64,000 bases of DNA from Plantago major (lineage: Eukaryota > Streptophyta > Magnoliopsida > Lamiales > Plantaginaceae): the NCBI GenBank assembly GCA_026545765.1, contig JAIFAC010000007.1, positions 310,001 to 374,000 of the forward strand, in the 5' to 3' direction. Made by a program: the position numbers and the translations under genes. Shown here piece after piece: positions 1 to 15,000 of the stretch. Each line of letters starts with the position of its first letter. Position 1 is the stretch's first letter. Below the pieces are notes generated by a model. It was not told the origin of the DNA, made no database searches, and saw only the letters and a list, made by a program, of their open reading frames with translations.

Positions 1-3000
1 ACTTCTAATCTAAAACTATAAAACCTATAAAAAAGGACGTGTATGTTGGGAAAGATTTATTATACAGCTACATACATAGAACGTATGATTAAAGAGACAT
101 ATGGCGATTACTTGTATTTTTTTTTAGACTTTGTCTATAATCAAACATTGCTTTGTTACTTACTACGTTGTTCTCATTTTTATTTTTATAAAAAAGAGTA
201 TAGGTCTCACTTTGGTTTTACATTTATACCAGAGTATTTATTGATTTCAACAAGGATTCATAGTAAGAAGCAAAACACGTAAGTAACGATAATGAGAAGA
301 AAGAAAAGATTATTGAACTTGTAGCAATAAGAAACGATCACTCCAAAGAAAAGACAAGGATAAAAAAAATTAAATAGAATGCTATACTTTATCATTATAT
401 ACAAAGTATACGAAGCAAAAAAAAAAGTAAAGACTTTCAGACTAAAACGCTTTTTCATATTTCCAATACAAACCCTCAACCATCTAACATCTTGATTTCT
501 ACGTGCAGATGTATTATGCTTTTGGTAAGAAAGGGAAGTAGGGGCTCTATACATTATTTCATAGAGGATTTTCCGCTTTTTTTACTTTAGTATATCTATT
601 TCAAAGAAGAAGCTAAATGTGCCTTATCTTATATTATATTATTCCTCTTTTTCCCAGAGAGAGGTGCACGTACACACACTTTATTTAAAGCTTACTTATC
701 TTTTTTTTTACTACACGACTGTTACTATCTAATTAGGGAATTCCTTTCATACAGCATTTCTACTAAAACCTCTCAAAAAGAAGTCCAGGTAAGCACAAAC
801 AAACACACACATGCGCAAAGGGCAAGAAAGATATAGTAACTCAAAACAGAAATGTAATTCCACGTCATAGAAAGGTAAGTAAGTGGTGGTTCTAAACAAA
901 GTATCTTAGACGTGATTTTCTATAATGAAAAAGTAATTGACCTTCTCTTTTTTATGTCTATCATTTACCAAAAAATTACCAAAATTCTTATTTTGTATAC
1001 TACGATTATCCATCCAAACAAACAACTGTAAGGAAATACACCACATTTATTATAGATAAATAAAAAATATTGCAGTATTATCATTTTCTAAAATCCCATA
1101 CATATCACAGTGATTCGCCAAGTTGTACCCTTTCTAGTTTTCTTTACAGAATTCGACATTGTTCTGGTATCTTGTAGTTATGATACTTTTTTTCCGACTG
1201 CTATTGTCTTGTTGATTTGAATGAAAGTAGAGGTGTGCAATGTTTACAATTCTAGTTTTCTAGATATGATATATGAATGTTATATGCATGTGTCGTGGTA
1301 TAGAGAAAATAATTAGAAGTGAACAATGACAGCTCCCTTTTTTAAGAGTCAGAGGTATCACAAATATGGTTTTGCTTGGAAAATAAATAATGCTATAAGA
1401 GGGGGTATGTTACTTGCCGTCCTTCCAACCATAAGAAAATAAGAAAAATAAAGAAACAAACAAATGTTTAAGCTTTTTTTTTATCTCATCGTACGCTTGG
1501 TATGTCAAATACTATATTTACTACTCAATTGTTTAAATTCAAAAGTGCAAGGAGTTTTCCTTCAAAGTGGAGTATTTTAACCTGCGTAATAAATGCAAGC
1601 AAATATAAAGATCCCAACAAAACGAAGAAGATAATCTTCTTTCTAGTCTAGAAAAGCAGAAATCTATCTTTTATGAAAATCTAAAACAACTATGATGAAT
1701 AGTTGTTAGTGGAACTTTGGCACACCTCAGGTACTCGAGGAGAGGAAGGGCAGTATAGGGCAGCTGTGAATTTCTTATAAATAAAAAAGTTCGGAAAGCT
1801 TAGAGACTATAATAACTATATACTATAATAACTATATAATAAATAAATATAATATATAATAATAATAAATAAAACATGCTCTTAGAATTAAACTAAGTAC
1901 TACTTAAATTATTTTTCCTTTGATTTTATGTCTTCTATCCTTTTTTAAGTAAGAATATCTTTAAGATTTATTCCATTTTTTTCGAAACGAGAACTGAGAT
2001 TATATATCTTTCTTTTTCTCCTACTTACTTTTTGGCTTTTTACGCCGAACTAGAACTATAAAGAAATACGTCATTTCACTAACAGCAACACTTTTCTTAG
2101 GGAGGACTCTCCAAAAACACATACTTTTTCATTACAACTACTTAGATATAAAAGTTATACTGATATCAATAATTATTCACAACAAGATGATATGTGATGT
2201 GTTGCAAATTATTAAAGAAGATAAGAGAGATTAAGACCAACCAGAGCAGCAATTTTCTATCCCCCCCCCTTTTCTGTTTCTTTTCTACTAGCAGGAGTTC
2301 TTTTTCTCGGTAAAGAAGGATATGTATGATGAATTGCGCAGACAGGAACAAAAAGATAGAGTTCTAAGGAAGAAAGGGTATATATTTATGCTGAGGTGAG
2401 GCATATCTACTAAACTAAAGGCATGTAATATTAGGATAAAAGTCACATTTCATCTAAAGAATAGAAATTGTTAGTAAAGGTTATCTTAATCGAAAAATAT
2501 ATGTATGTCCAATTATAAACTATAACGGGTTATCGGGAGTGTGTAACCTCATTGGATGGAAGATACCTTACCTGCCGAAAGACTCTTGACACGTTATTGC
2601 CTTTGTGAAGTATTACTACAAATATCCATTCCTTAGTCAATCAAAGAATTTCTTAATACTAATACCAAATTATATACTACACTAATCCAAACCATCTAAC
2701 TAAGTCAAATTTTTCTTTCCATGAGCCACAGTGAAGTGTCTTTACAGACCAAATCTTAGCTAAATGAGACAAAGAATCTGGAGATCAAGTTCTTTACGAT
2801 GGAGTCTCCAAAGAGTACATATACAAAGTTTTATTAAATGGCCTGTTTGTTGCGGTAAATTCTTGAAAAGACATTGATATACAATAAACAGGTATAAAGG
2901 AGAATATGGGTTATGCTAACAGAAGCAGACACCAATATAATAAAAAATAAACTGAATTAAGTCGAATCTTTTGTTTTGGATCTAATCTAATACTAGCATA

Positions 3001-6000
3001 ATAAATCATAATATACGTCTCCAAGTGATTTCCCAATAATAGTAGTTTTTTGGTTAAATAAATTCTATGCTGCGGAGAATACTTGTAGTACAGAGCTAAG
3101 ACAGGCCCAAAAGGTAGATTCTAAGTGAGCCACAGAAAAGATGTCAATGAACAAAAGGTATAGAAGCTCCAAGAGATACACCACGCAGGGAGGGTTTAGA
3201 GTCTACCGGCGATAAATTAAATCTGAACAGGTGGATGTCAAATTCTTAGCTCGGGAATAAACTATTTCCGAGGATGTGATGTACTTTTTCCAAACATAGG
3301 CAATGAGGGCGCTTTCCACCGGGTTACTTCAGCTAAGAATAAAACAACTTCTATTATAACTTCTATTATTATTCTTCTATATTATTATACAAAGAACTTA
3401 TATTATACATATAAAGCATTTAAAATTGTGATATGCCAGAGTTCTTCTCCTTCTTTTTTGTTTCTATATTTACTAAAGGATAACTATTTGTAGTAACTTA
3501 CTAGGTAAGATAATCAATCTATCTTCGTAATCGATTTCATGTACAAAACAAGGGGTTTTTTTGCTTAATCTCTTTCTTATATCTCTTATTTATTAGCGGG
3601 CTTAAAAAAATATACAAAACCAAATAAAAAGAACTAAGCTAAAATAAGAAAATTGGTTATCTAGAGACAGTTTAGATTTACTTCCTAAAAGCCAACTTCG
3701 AAGCAAAGTGATATAGGCATAGAATTCTATACTTCTTATATAAAATATCTAACTAAAACTAAAGGTAAAGGAAAACAACTTCCTTAATTAAGCCATAGTA
3801 GCTAAACCCGTGCACCGTTATAAAGGAAGAGTGGACTCGTCATAATATATATATATAATACTAATACAATTAATTTATTATAACTAGAATAACTAGATAG
3901 AGGTATAGCAATAGACATAAAATAATGAAAAAGAAGATCAAGTAAGTATCTAGTTATAAGCTTCATCTTAAACAATCACTTCACTAATTATACTTCTAAT
4001 GAATCTGAAACAACGTATTATAAGTAGTTAAGTAGAGTAAACTTTCTGAAAACATACGTGTAGTATTATAAAGCAGTTACTATTCCTATCCAATTCCTTA
4101 TATCTAATTAATAATTAATTAATGTACGAAATAAATTAGTAGTCAAAGAGAAAACAAGTCCTAGCAAGGTCCATTCAAAGAATTAAAAATATAAGCTGAT
4201 GAGATATCTTTAATACACCAATCAACGCCTAGTTAAGCTAGAATCCAATAATATATATGTGAGCATGTCAAAGGTCTTATATTTAAGAACGCCTACAAAG
4301 AATTAGGACCTTACGTTTACCAAACTCATGTTTTGTTAAGTACACACCTAGATAACTTTAACACATTTCTCTATGATCTATAACTAAAGGAATATAGTAT
4401 AGCTCCATACATAAAGAACTATAAGAATTTTCTTGTGATGAACTAAGAATGAATACAATATTAAAGTTATAAAAGTTTCAAAGCTAACGTTGTCCTATAC
4501 AAATATATACTGACTAAGATAGAGAGCCTTCTCTCCTAATTAATAAGAACTCCTTACTCCTAGTAGAATTAACTTATGATTTCTCTTTGACTACTTTCTT
4601 GAAAAAAATAAGACAATCACTTATCTTTTCTCATTTTTGCTGTGTACGTTAATAATTTTTATATTACTTAAGAGATTCTTCTTACCAGCTTATATATATA
4701 TGCTTTCAACATGCGCTTATAAATATATTTGAGATGTGTGTGTTTATTAATACCTTAACTTAGTAGACTATACTATGACAGATACTTACTTATACACGCT
4801 AACACCGAAGAGTACTTGTTATATTATAAATAATAAAGAGAGAACATAGTAGTTAGAATTTCCTAGTTATTTAATATATATATATAATAGAGTGAATACA
4901 ACATAGAATTTATAGGTAGGGAGATTACTTTGGTAGACTAGACATAATAGTTAGTGTTTGCATACATATCTTCTTATATACTTGGTATTATAGATTATAG
5001 TACATGTATGTTTAAGATTTACCGAATACAATTACTTGTCAATGTATATAGAATCTAGTCAATTTAGGAAAAATGAGAAATCAATGTATAGAGCTAGGGC
5101 ATTTCTATATAACTATACGCAAATAATCATGTATTTGATGCAGCAATAAACGTATTTACATTAGCTTAAAGATAAGAAGTTGTTATGCAAAGTATCTAAT
5201 TGAGTCTCTTTGTACACGTGTTCCTCTTCTATGATATGTATGATGAGTATAAGTTTCCACCACATTTTCCTTGCCTTCCCTTGGATCTTATCTTTGGTAA
5301 TGGTGTGCTCTAACTCTAACATATCTATACATATAAAATTCCATATGTTCTATAATATAAGTTAACTATAATGCGTGCTTAGTAATAGATATAGGGTACT
5401 TTCTGTTCTTTAAAAATATAGTGGTGAGTCACATTATTGAGTATAGCATTTCATGTAGTATTTACAAAATCTCTTTTGTTATCAAAAACAACTTAAGTCC
5501 AGTTATAATCTTTTCATAGTAGAATTTCTCCAGCCAAATTCTGTCGAATTCGTAGCTCGGTAAACTTCGTAAAGGTAGTATTTTAGAAAGAGCCCACAAG
5601 AAGGTAAGCGAAACGGAGGTATTGTACATTGATGTATTTCATTATTGTAACTAAGTATTATTATTATAAAGCTAGCTAAGCACAAACATAGTAGTGATAA
5701 GTATAAGAAATATCTAAGTTTCCTTTGGATAGTAGTTATTGCATAAATATAGTTAGATATACATTCCCAAGATACAATTCTTCACCAGCTATAGTACCTT
5801 TATAATCTATCCTTCCTTCTAGATCTCCACCAATAAGTTATTAAATTCCAACCCTTAGGCGTAACAAAAATAGAAATGAACTCTAACACTAAGCACTCAC
5901 TATTAAATATTTATTTTTAGCTCAAAGACTTTTCTTTACTGTGTTTACTTTCTATAACTATGAAAACTCAATATGAGGTATAAGGTAAAATGCTTATGGT

Positions 6001-9000
6001 TGTACTCACGTATTCTTCTTTATAGTTTCTATACTATAGGCTTATAGGGTATAATACATGTTAACATGGTAATCTTCGCTTAAAACACACTATACATGAT
6101 GTACTATTCTATTATTGGGATAATATAAGCCAACTAAAAATACAATTCCTTTTTCTCAAAGTAACTCTATCTCGGTGTACTTTTATAAATATTCTTCCCA
6201 AGACATAATTTGGAATAAGCACTTCTTAAAAATTCTAATTATCCTAGGACAAAAAACAAGTACTGCATATAATTTACTCTAATTTCCTCTAGCATTCGAC
6301 TTAAAATTTTCATATTATTTTTGGGCTCATAGAACTACTTTTGTTTTTGTATTACTGCTCCTAACATATTAAGTAAGACGATGTTAAAACAATACATATG
6401 ATAGGTAGTTCCTAAGGGAAGAAGAGGATAAGGGTAGTTACTTTTCTTTGAAGTCGTACGATAAGAGTTTTGTGTACAAAATGAAATATATTCTTCTAGC
6501 TTTGTTTCTAGTTCTATTTTCTAAGAGCGACGTGTTGGACCAATATAAGATCTACAAGGTTAAAAGGATAACTACAGTTTAATAAATAATAGGAAAAAGA
6601 ACTATTCAGAAGTTCAATAAAGTTAATTAAAAACGTGTTTATTAGATTCATATTTGTATAAAAAACTACTGAACAAGAAGAATATGAGAATTCACTTATT
6701 CTTATTATCTTATTATATGGGGTAATTACAAAGTAAAGTGAACATAAAATACCTAAATATGGAGATTCTACCTTTGATCAAACAGTATAAATTATTAAGT
6801 ACCTTACTAAATATAAACCCTCTAAAATATAGGATAACGTTGCATTTTACGCAGATAACTACCTTTTTTTTAATAAAATTTGTTGATGATGAAGACTAGT
6901 ATAACTGTCTCAGCTATAACGCGTTAATACAGTCTCAATCAATAAAGGCCCTTTTAATCGTGTAATAGGTGTCTTATGCAAAAAAAAGGTTTACTTACGT
7001 TGGTGATGAAAATATAGATATTAGATATACATCAGAAGAACACCCATTCAATTCAGTTGGAATTACTCCTTTATTAATTGGTACGAGCAAATTTCCATGG
7101 AATTCGGGAGGAAAAGAAGAAGAACTATTCAAAAGTCATGTACAGAAACGACAAAAGGTTGGGCTGGACTTTGGTTCAAGATCAAGAAGAAAGAAGAGGC
7201 AAGTCCAATGTTTTCAGTACTGATTATATGCCTGTTATTTACGTAGAAAAAAACTTTTGCGAGAAAGCGAGAATTTGGTTCTTTATGTACACTTCTTTGT
7301 TGTGATAATTATTACATCTTCCTATTCCTAAATTATTAAATGCATTACTATTATTTATTATTTCTACTAACTAGTACTAACTAGATCGCACTGTTGTACC
7401 GCGCTTTGATTGAATTTTACTGCGAGTGATTTGATTTGGTGTTTTGGTAAAACCTATATATTCTATTTAGCTATTAGGTGGTGCTCTGACTTTTTGGGTA
7501 TCATTGCTCAGCATTGACGTCGAGATTTTTAAGAAATATGGAATCCAAAGCCTCTTCCATTCCATTCTAAAATTAATTCTCTAATCTTGGTTCATCTAGG
7601 AACTCCTTCCCTATATATTATATTATTATATTACTAGGTTTTAAAGTATACTTACTTATCTTTCATAATTCGTTAGATACTTAGATAGAAAGGGTTTGTA
7701 TACCTATTATACTTAGTATTTTATTTTATTTATACCACGCACAGTTTATGCCTATATCCAAATCTTTTAAATTCTAGTCTAGAATATCTTAATAAATAGG
7801 AAAATCTATAGACCAAAAAAAGAAAAGGGATATGCTTTTTAGTTGGAATTTTATTACTAAATTTGGGCTTAGGTGAAAAACTGTTTCGTCATGCTACAAA
7901 AAATGAACATGGATGGATCTACTCCTGCTTCGAGCGAATCCTTACAAAGGAAATATTAGATGCACCCTTTCTTTACGTACCCCATTCTTATTCTTACTGT
8001 ACAATGTCTATAATCTGCTTGTCTAAGTGTGTCTAGTTGTATAATCCAATATCCTTACTTTTTTTGCATTGCAATATCCTCATTCTTCGCAAGGTTAGGT
8101 ATCTATTTGTTTTGATGCATTCTCTCTCTTACAATCTCTTATCAATCAATCAAGAGAATTCCTAGAATAAGATAAGAAGATGCTTTTCCACTTCCTCCCA
8201 GCATCTGCCTTCCTTGGTTGAAATCAAACCCAATATGAAAGATATTTTTTTGTGTGCCAAAACTAAATTTTAAAGAGATGGAATCCGGTTATCTATCAAT
8301 ATTCTCAATATTAAAGTACAGAAGAGCAAACGAAAGAAAAAGTAACAATCTTTTAGCTCTACCTTTTGGTAGCTTATACAAGTGGATATTCATACCCATA
8401 GTTCCTCCTTTCATTTCCATTAAATCTACCACCAAAGATACCTCGAATAATTTAAACCCTATTTTCTACATCATGACATTCCACGGTTGGTTATAGAATC
8501 TTATTACTTTTCAAAAGTCTGATCAATAAATAACTAATCTTAAGCCTACTGTTTCATACATATTATTACAATTACAAAGAGAAGACCACTTAAGATATAC
8601 ATTACTTCTTGTAGTAAACTGATTAATTAACAACGAAGGCACATAATTCTCTTATTCTTTCTTCTATCCTTTTTTCATACGTCGGGCGTTTGCTTCTATA
8701 TTGCGCGTAATTCATAGACTTTCTTCAACCATTTTTTGATTCTGTATTTTATAGACACTATTTTTTATATCTTAGTAGTGAATACAAACAAAAAAGTCAA
8801 AGTCACGGATTCACTCCTACTGGTGTTCTTTTGGAAGAGCTTGGAAATTATAGTAAAAGTGTGGGAGATATTAGTGTTTGTTTATGCAGCTAGAAAAAAC
8901 TACTTCTGATAACTCGGAAAATTTACATTTTATTATTTTTCATTGTATCTTGACATTGCGTGTAGTATTATAAAACAACATTTTTTGCAGACTTGATTGT

Positions 9001-12000
9001 TTCGTTATCAACTTGCAACATTTATCCTTCGACCATAATACGAAACAAGGTTTTCACAACATTTCTATAGTTAATACGGTTTACTCGCCAGAGACTGCCT
9101 CGTCCTTAATTTCACTAATAAATAGGACTCGATAAAAAAAATGATATAATCCGTATGTATGAAAGTCATGTTCTACATTTTACTAAGGAAGGAAACTGCT
9201 GTCTTTTTAAGAAAATTCAATACTCGTAGGAGCGAAACACTAAGACAAGTTCTAATTTAGAAAGAGTTATCAAAAAGTGATACGTTAGATAAGTTGCTAA
9301 GATCATCAAATGATCAAATTAATTCAAGTATTAAAGTTAAGAATAACATGCGACCGAGACTTTGTGAGCATTATTATATAATCCTTAATTATAACATTAG
9401 ATTTCCAAGATAACAACAAGTATAAGAGTTGTACGTATAGGCCAATAGCTAATTTTCGGTATTCATTACTCTCCTAAACGTAAAAACTCGAGCTTTCCTC
9501 ATAGATCTAATTTTCGAAAAATATACTTTCTCGTCTCAGCTATAAGTACTTTATATTTTATTTTACTTCGGTTGGTATTCGTTTATTTAATTATTTTGGT
9601 ACTTACTCCGAATAACGCACAATACGTGGAAATTATAGTATCTAATATAATATATCTCTAGTTCTTTAACTCCCCGTTCCTATTATTATGTGTGTCCTAG
9701 TTTGTTGATACCGACCATGGTAGATTGTATACTTGCAAAGTGGTTCTTTGTGTCCCTTTTATTATATTAGGCTCTTCTTTAAATCTTTTGTCGTGTGTTG
9801 TGCTGCGGTATATCTAAGAATTTTCCCGCGCTAAGAGCATTCTCTTTATAATTTATTTGTATACTCCCTCTCTTGAACCAATGTTGGAAAAGACAAACCC
9901 TAAAGTAAGGTACAAAACGGGATAAGCGTGCTGCGTGAAAAGAAAGATTAACTGGAGAAGACTCCTTCCTAAAGAACAAGAGAGAATGAATCTATTTTTA
10001 CTCTACCCTAAGCTAAGACAAAATCACCCCGAAACAGCAATTATTCCTTATTTCCTTATACTACTTTTTTATTTATATAACTCTACCCTTTTATTTATTA
10101 CACCCATCATAATTTAACAGTTACAAGTTACTCCGTGCTCTTGGAAAATAAATAGAAAAAACCTAACGCAAAATTCTCATTTATATGTACCTGTGCTTCT
10201 CCTTTGATTTAAAATAATAAAATCCCATCTCGTTGGTGGAGTAATTAAGAAATAAGAACTATTATCGATATCTACACGAAAGTATTTCTTCTTAACACTT
10301 TCTAATAAAATAGAGTGAGCCAAACCATGCGTCAAATGTCGAATTATAAATGAAAGATAATAAAAGATACAAGAGTTGTATTGTAACAAAGAAAGGTATA
10401 GAATAGAAAAAACCAAGAAAATACTTGTCTTTAGAGATAATAAATAATATAGATAGAGAGAAATAATTGCATAGATCGGATAAGCCCAGATTATCATCAA
10501 AAAGGGTAAAAGGTAAGCTTTCTTTAGATTGGGGACATCACACTACAGACTACAAAACACGGAAGAAATAGCCTAGAATCCTTTCATTTTAGATTTCTCT
10601 AACTAATTATTTGAACTAAGAAAATCTCTGCTTCCGCTGTAAGACAGACAAGTAATAATGTTATGTCGTGTAGAAGTAATCAAATACTATGATCCGCGAG
10701 ACTATCTATTTTATGGTTTTTTTATTAGTTTTATTAGTCGATATTGTATTGAAGTTTCTAAGAAATCGATATTTTTTCCCCTTGCTGGAACTCTCATACG
10801 AATAGTACGAATAGAATTCTATAGGTCCCTTATATACCCACTCATTATTTATTTTACATATTAAAAAAAAGAGAAGGGCACTAATATTAGAAATAGGTCT
10901 TTACTAGATCGTGATGAATGGTCATGCTTTGGTTGGAATTATAGCTAGGCTTTTTATATTATATCTTTGATAATCCTTGACGACACCGTAAAAGTGTGAT
11001 CGAAAATAATACCTAGAACTTTCCTTGAGAATTCCCGTATTCGGCGAGTGGGGTATTCACCCGAGATCCTGTTTCTTTTTTTTTTTAGACCGCCTATACT
11101 ATATGCTTTTGCTACTCTTAGATAGAGATCTTACATGTTACACGAAAATATTATAAACATAAACACAGATCTATTTTATCAAAATGAATTAATTAAAACT
11201 AGTATAGTAGCTATAAAAAATGATGCTAAATTCGGCACACTTAGGCCTGAGCAGGTTTCGATGGTATATCAAAGACGCTCGTAGATCAAGTATTTCACGA
11301 AAAGTTTGCACTCTGGACTATATCAATTAATATATCATTAAATAGAAAGGTCATCTTTAGTATGGGTAACACTAAGAATTAACAAGGATTTCTACATTAC
11401 ATGGGCTAGCTAAGAAGCTACAATATAATAAGAATAAGGAATAATAAATAATTATAGTTAAAATTATAGTTAATTTAATAATAAATAAACTAAACGTATA
11501 ATCCAAAAGCAGGACCACTAAGTAAGGAAAAATCCATTTACTGCTATGAAAAACCTAATTGCTAATTGTAAGGAATTATACTAATTAGTTTAGTTATAAA
11601 AAGCGTAGTTGTCTGTAGCTGACGGAACCTACGAATAAATTCTATTATTATGAAAAGAATTGTAACAGGATTATAATAAGTGGTATAATAAATTATTGGA
11701 CTTCTTTGCTTCTTCGAAATTGCCTCTTTGACCTTGTTTGGTTATATTGCATATCCATTATTAGGTATGTATTATACTAACTAAGTAAAACTCTTCTTTG
11801 ATCTCTTACTTTTCGCAAGATTTTTCTATTTATCAATCGTTGCCATTGTATGCTCTGTTTCTCAAATAGACTTTAATAGACTTTTCGATGACACGTAAAT
11901 GATGACTTAGTTGTATCTAAGTAATTCGTTGCAAAAGGAACCTTTTTTAGGTTAGTTTATTAGGTTAATTATGAAGAGAAGCCTAATTAATAGTAGGAAT

Positions 12001-15000
12001 TACAAAAGATGCCTAAAATACGAAGGTTTACCGTATGTATAACTTAAAATAAATAACTTAAACGTGACGTAAGATAAGCACATCTAATTCTTAGATAGAA
12101 AGACAAAACAATTTCATTTCATAGTAATTTACCATTTCAGTTGGAAAATGCAGCAAGTACTTATATATCCGATACCTTAGTAATTTAAAAATTTGCAGAG
12201 CACCACACGATATATGAAAACAACACAAAGGAAGATCAGAGGCACTCCTCTACGAGAAATAGAAATTCCAGTTAAAAGTTAAAGTATTAAATGTACTTTT
12301 GAGAATATCTAGGACTCAAACATCTTCTTTATTTCATTTAGAACTTTATTTGTAATAATCACATATAACTGACAACTGAGAGTGGTACTTGGCACAAAAA
12401 GCAAAATTTATGCTATTATTACTAGAATCCTAGTTAAGTTCTAATATTTTCATTTCATGGTGAGAAGCGAGGCGAAAACAATAGTTATTTAGAAAGAGTT
12501 TGTGTACTTTTTAAAATGCAAGACTCGCGAAGAAAGACAGTATAATAATCCCTTCTAATGATAAAGTCCACACAAAAAGATTTTCCTTCAGGGTTAAGTA
12601 GAAGGATAATTGGCTGGAGGTAGCATATCACCATATAAATGAGGTCTTGCTTGGAACTGTCAAGTTTCCTTTTAGGATGATTATAGCAGTTGGATTTTCT
12701 TCCCAAAATGTCAAGTAATCCAGATGGGTTGTCTTTCATTTTGTATAGCTGGCTTAGATTAGCTTCGGGTAAACTCTGTGTTGTTGATCTAAAAAATCCT
12801 CGTTAAATATGCCTAATATGTTTTTATTTTATCTAATTTATATAAGGTCATTCCATTTCTCACTTTCCTTTAGGCGCTTTTCCTGTATCCCTTTCAACTG
12901 AATATACTATATATACTATAAAGAAAAGAAGATAGTAAAATCCTCTACTATTATAATTATATTAGAAGACAAGCTTTGACAAACTTTTTCCTTTTAACCT
13001 ACAAACTAAAGAACACGAGTACAAAAATAAAAAATATAAGTTAAGTAAAGGATCCACAAGAGTGAAAGTTTCCTAGACCTCTTTTCTTTGCCCATGATTT
13101 TAGATTTTAATTATTGAATTTTTCCTGCCTCTCAAATAAAGCTTGTTTGTGTTGTTTAAATTAGTTCTTAAAGATCCACAAGTTCTCTCTATAAATCTCT
13201 ATATAAATTAGGAATGTGGGCTATCTTACTTAATTGAAATTTTTTTGGATTGGTATGGTATATAGCTTCTAGCTTTATCCGGGGTATTGGTATTCTACGA
13301 GGATTTTATGGATGCGGTTTAATACTGCCTTATTCCTCTTTATTAGTCCAATCGATCTTATAACAAAAAGGATTTTGAGAATATTCGTTGTACTCCTCTT
13401 TATATTCCTTTCTATAAGTGCTTTTTTATTATGGGAAAGGTGCGATTTCTGTCATAAATGAAAAAGAATATTCTTCTTCTACAATTTTTGTATTTAAATT
13501 CCACTGTGTCCTCCAAGTATTTTTGTGCCGGAACTATTATTATTATTCCTTATCCTAGTTAGAACTTCCTGTCTAGTTGTTTCTTCTGTATTGATTTTTG
13601 ACCTTAGTAAATGTGCAACCTTAAAGCAAAGAAGTTTCTGCGAATCCCTTAAATTTCTTTATTGAATCTGTTCGCCTCCCTTAACACATCTTAAAATTCC
13701 TACTTTTTAAGCAAGTCTTAGAAAGAAGTTCCTGGCTAAGTTATATTCATAGAAAGTGGCTATATTATAAAAGCTGGGTTGTTTGTAGTTAAAGAAGAGG
13801 AGACTTTCTAGTAGTTCAAGGTTCTACTCTGGTTACATAAGATATGGGATTTTTATTCCCAATATATAGAATAGCAAGCAAATATAAGGGGAACAAACAG
13901 GGAATAAGCGAAAAGTTCATAATTTTTTAGAGGCAGATCTAATCTAAAAAGGAATTCTAGAATTTGTAATTAAGTAGGAGTAAAGAGATTACCAGACCAT
14001 ATTTATATACAAAAATATCTAAGCACAAAGTAACTAATAGATGACACATCACTATATGGTAAATTCCTGATTTCATGTTTAGTTAGTTATTAAATTATAT
14101 AAATGTATATTGTTTTTGCAGGATCCGGACAGCCAACAACAAAATTTGTCATGCACGAACTCTATACACAAGTTACAAATAAAGGCAAGTACTCATACAG
14201 AATTATGTTTCATTTCATTTAGCTCTAGGTAAAGAAGTGTGGTCTTTCCCCGGATTATACACTGTACAAGGCAATTCCCGAGACGATGATCAGTAAGGAA
14301 CTTTTTTTTTGACGGTTTCTTAAGAAAGGACCTCTAATATAAAGATCAAGGAGGACCAAACCTTATTGTTGTATTCCTAAACTTTTAGCAGACATTCTAT
14401 ACTTAACTGTTTCAAGTATTGCTTACTGAGATGAGAAGCTTAAGTTATAATTAGACTTCTGCCTCTGTACTGAATATACTTAAATTACGCGTATCTTAAA
14501 ACTATTTATTGCATTTTGAAAAATTTCTTGCCTAGAATTAATCTATATAATACTACTAAACTAAATACTGAGAGGGTCGCCAATTAGAGTAAAAAAGTAC
14601 ATTGGGATACACATGAGGAGAACTGTAAGACATCCCAAATCCAAAGAAATTAAGAGCAATCTAGATGGTGTACCGCAACAAAGGTAGATTTACTGTACAG
14701 AGTCTCCTATATCCTTGTTGAAAACCCCGCTGAGAACAGAAAAATAAAAGGAAAAAAGAAGAAATATAAAGAAGATAAAGAGTGTGATCCTACTGCCTTA
14801 AAGTAAAAAGAAACAAGTCCCTGGTCTAAAAAAGATAAGAGATTTTATAATGTATAGTGGAACAAAACTAAATTCAGAGATACCTTGCACAGATAAAACA
14901 AGACAAATTTCATTGAGATAAGCCACAACCAGAATTAAGGAAGACGACAAAATTATTAATAGATTAGGGAAAAGAGAAAATGTTCAATAATGTTCAGGGT

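Noticed and set aside
3060..3340. Slightly G+C-richer patch that might be a gene fragment
   Set aside because: Translations on the strands checked are interrupted by stops and resemble no mitochondrial or plastid gene I know.
10177..10500. 107-codon minus-strand frame rich in Ile, Leu, Tyr and Ser
   Set aside because: Its composition is that of random AT-rich DNA with apparent hydrophobicity; there is no motif and no neighbouring gene.
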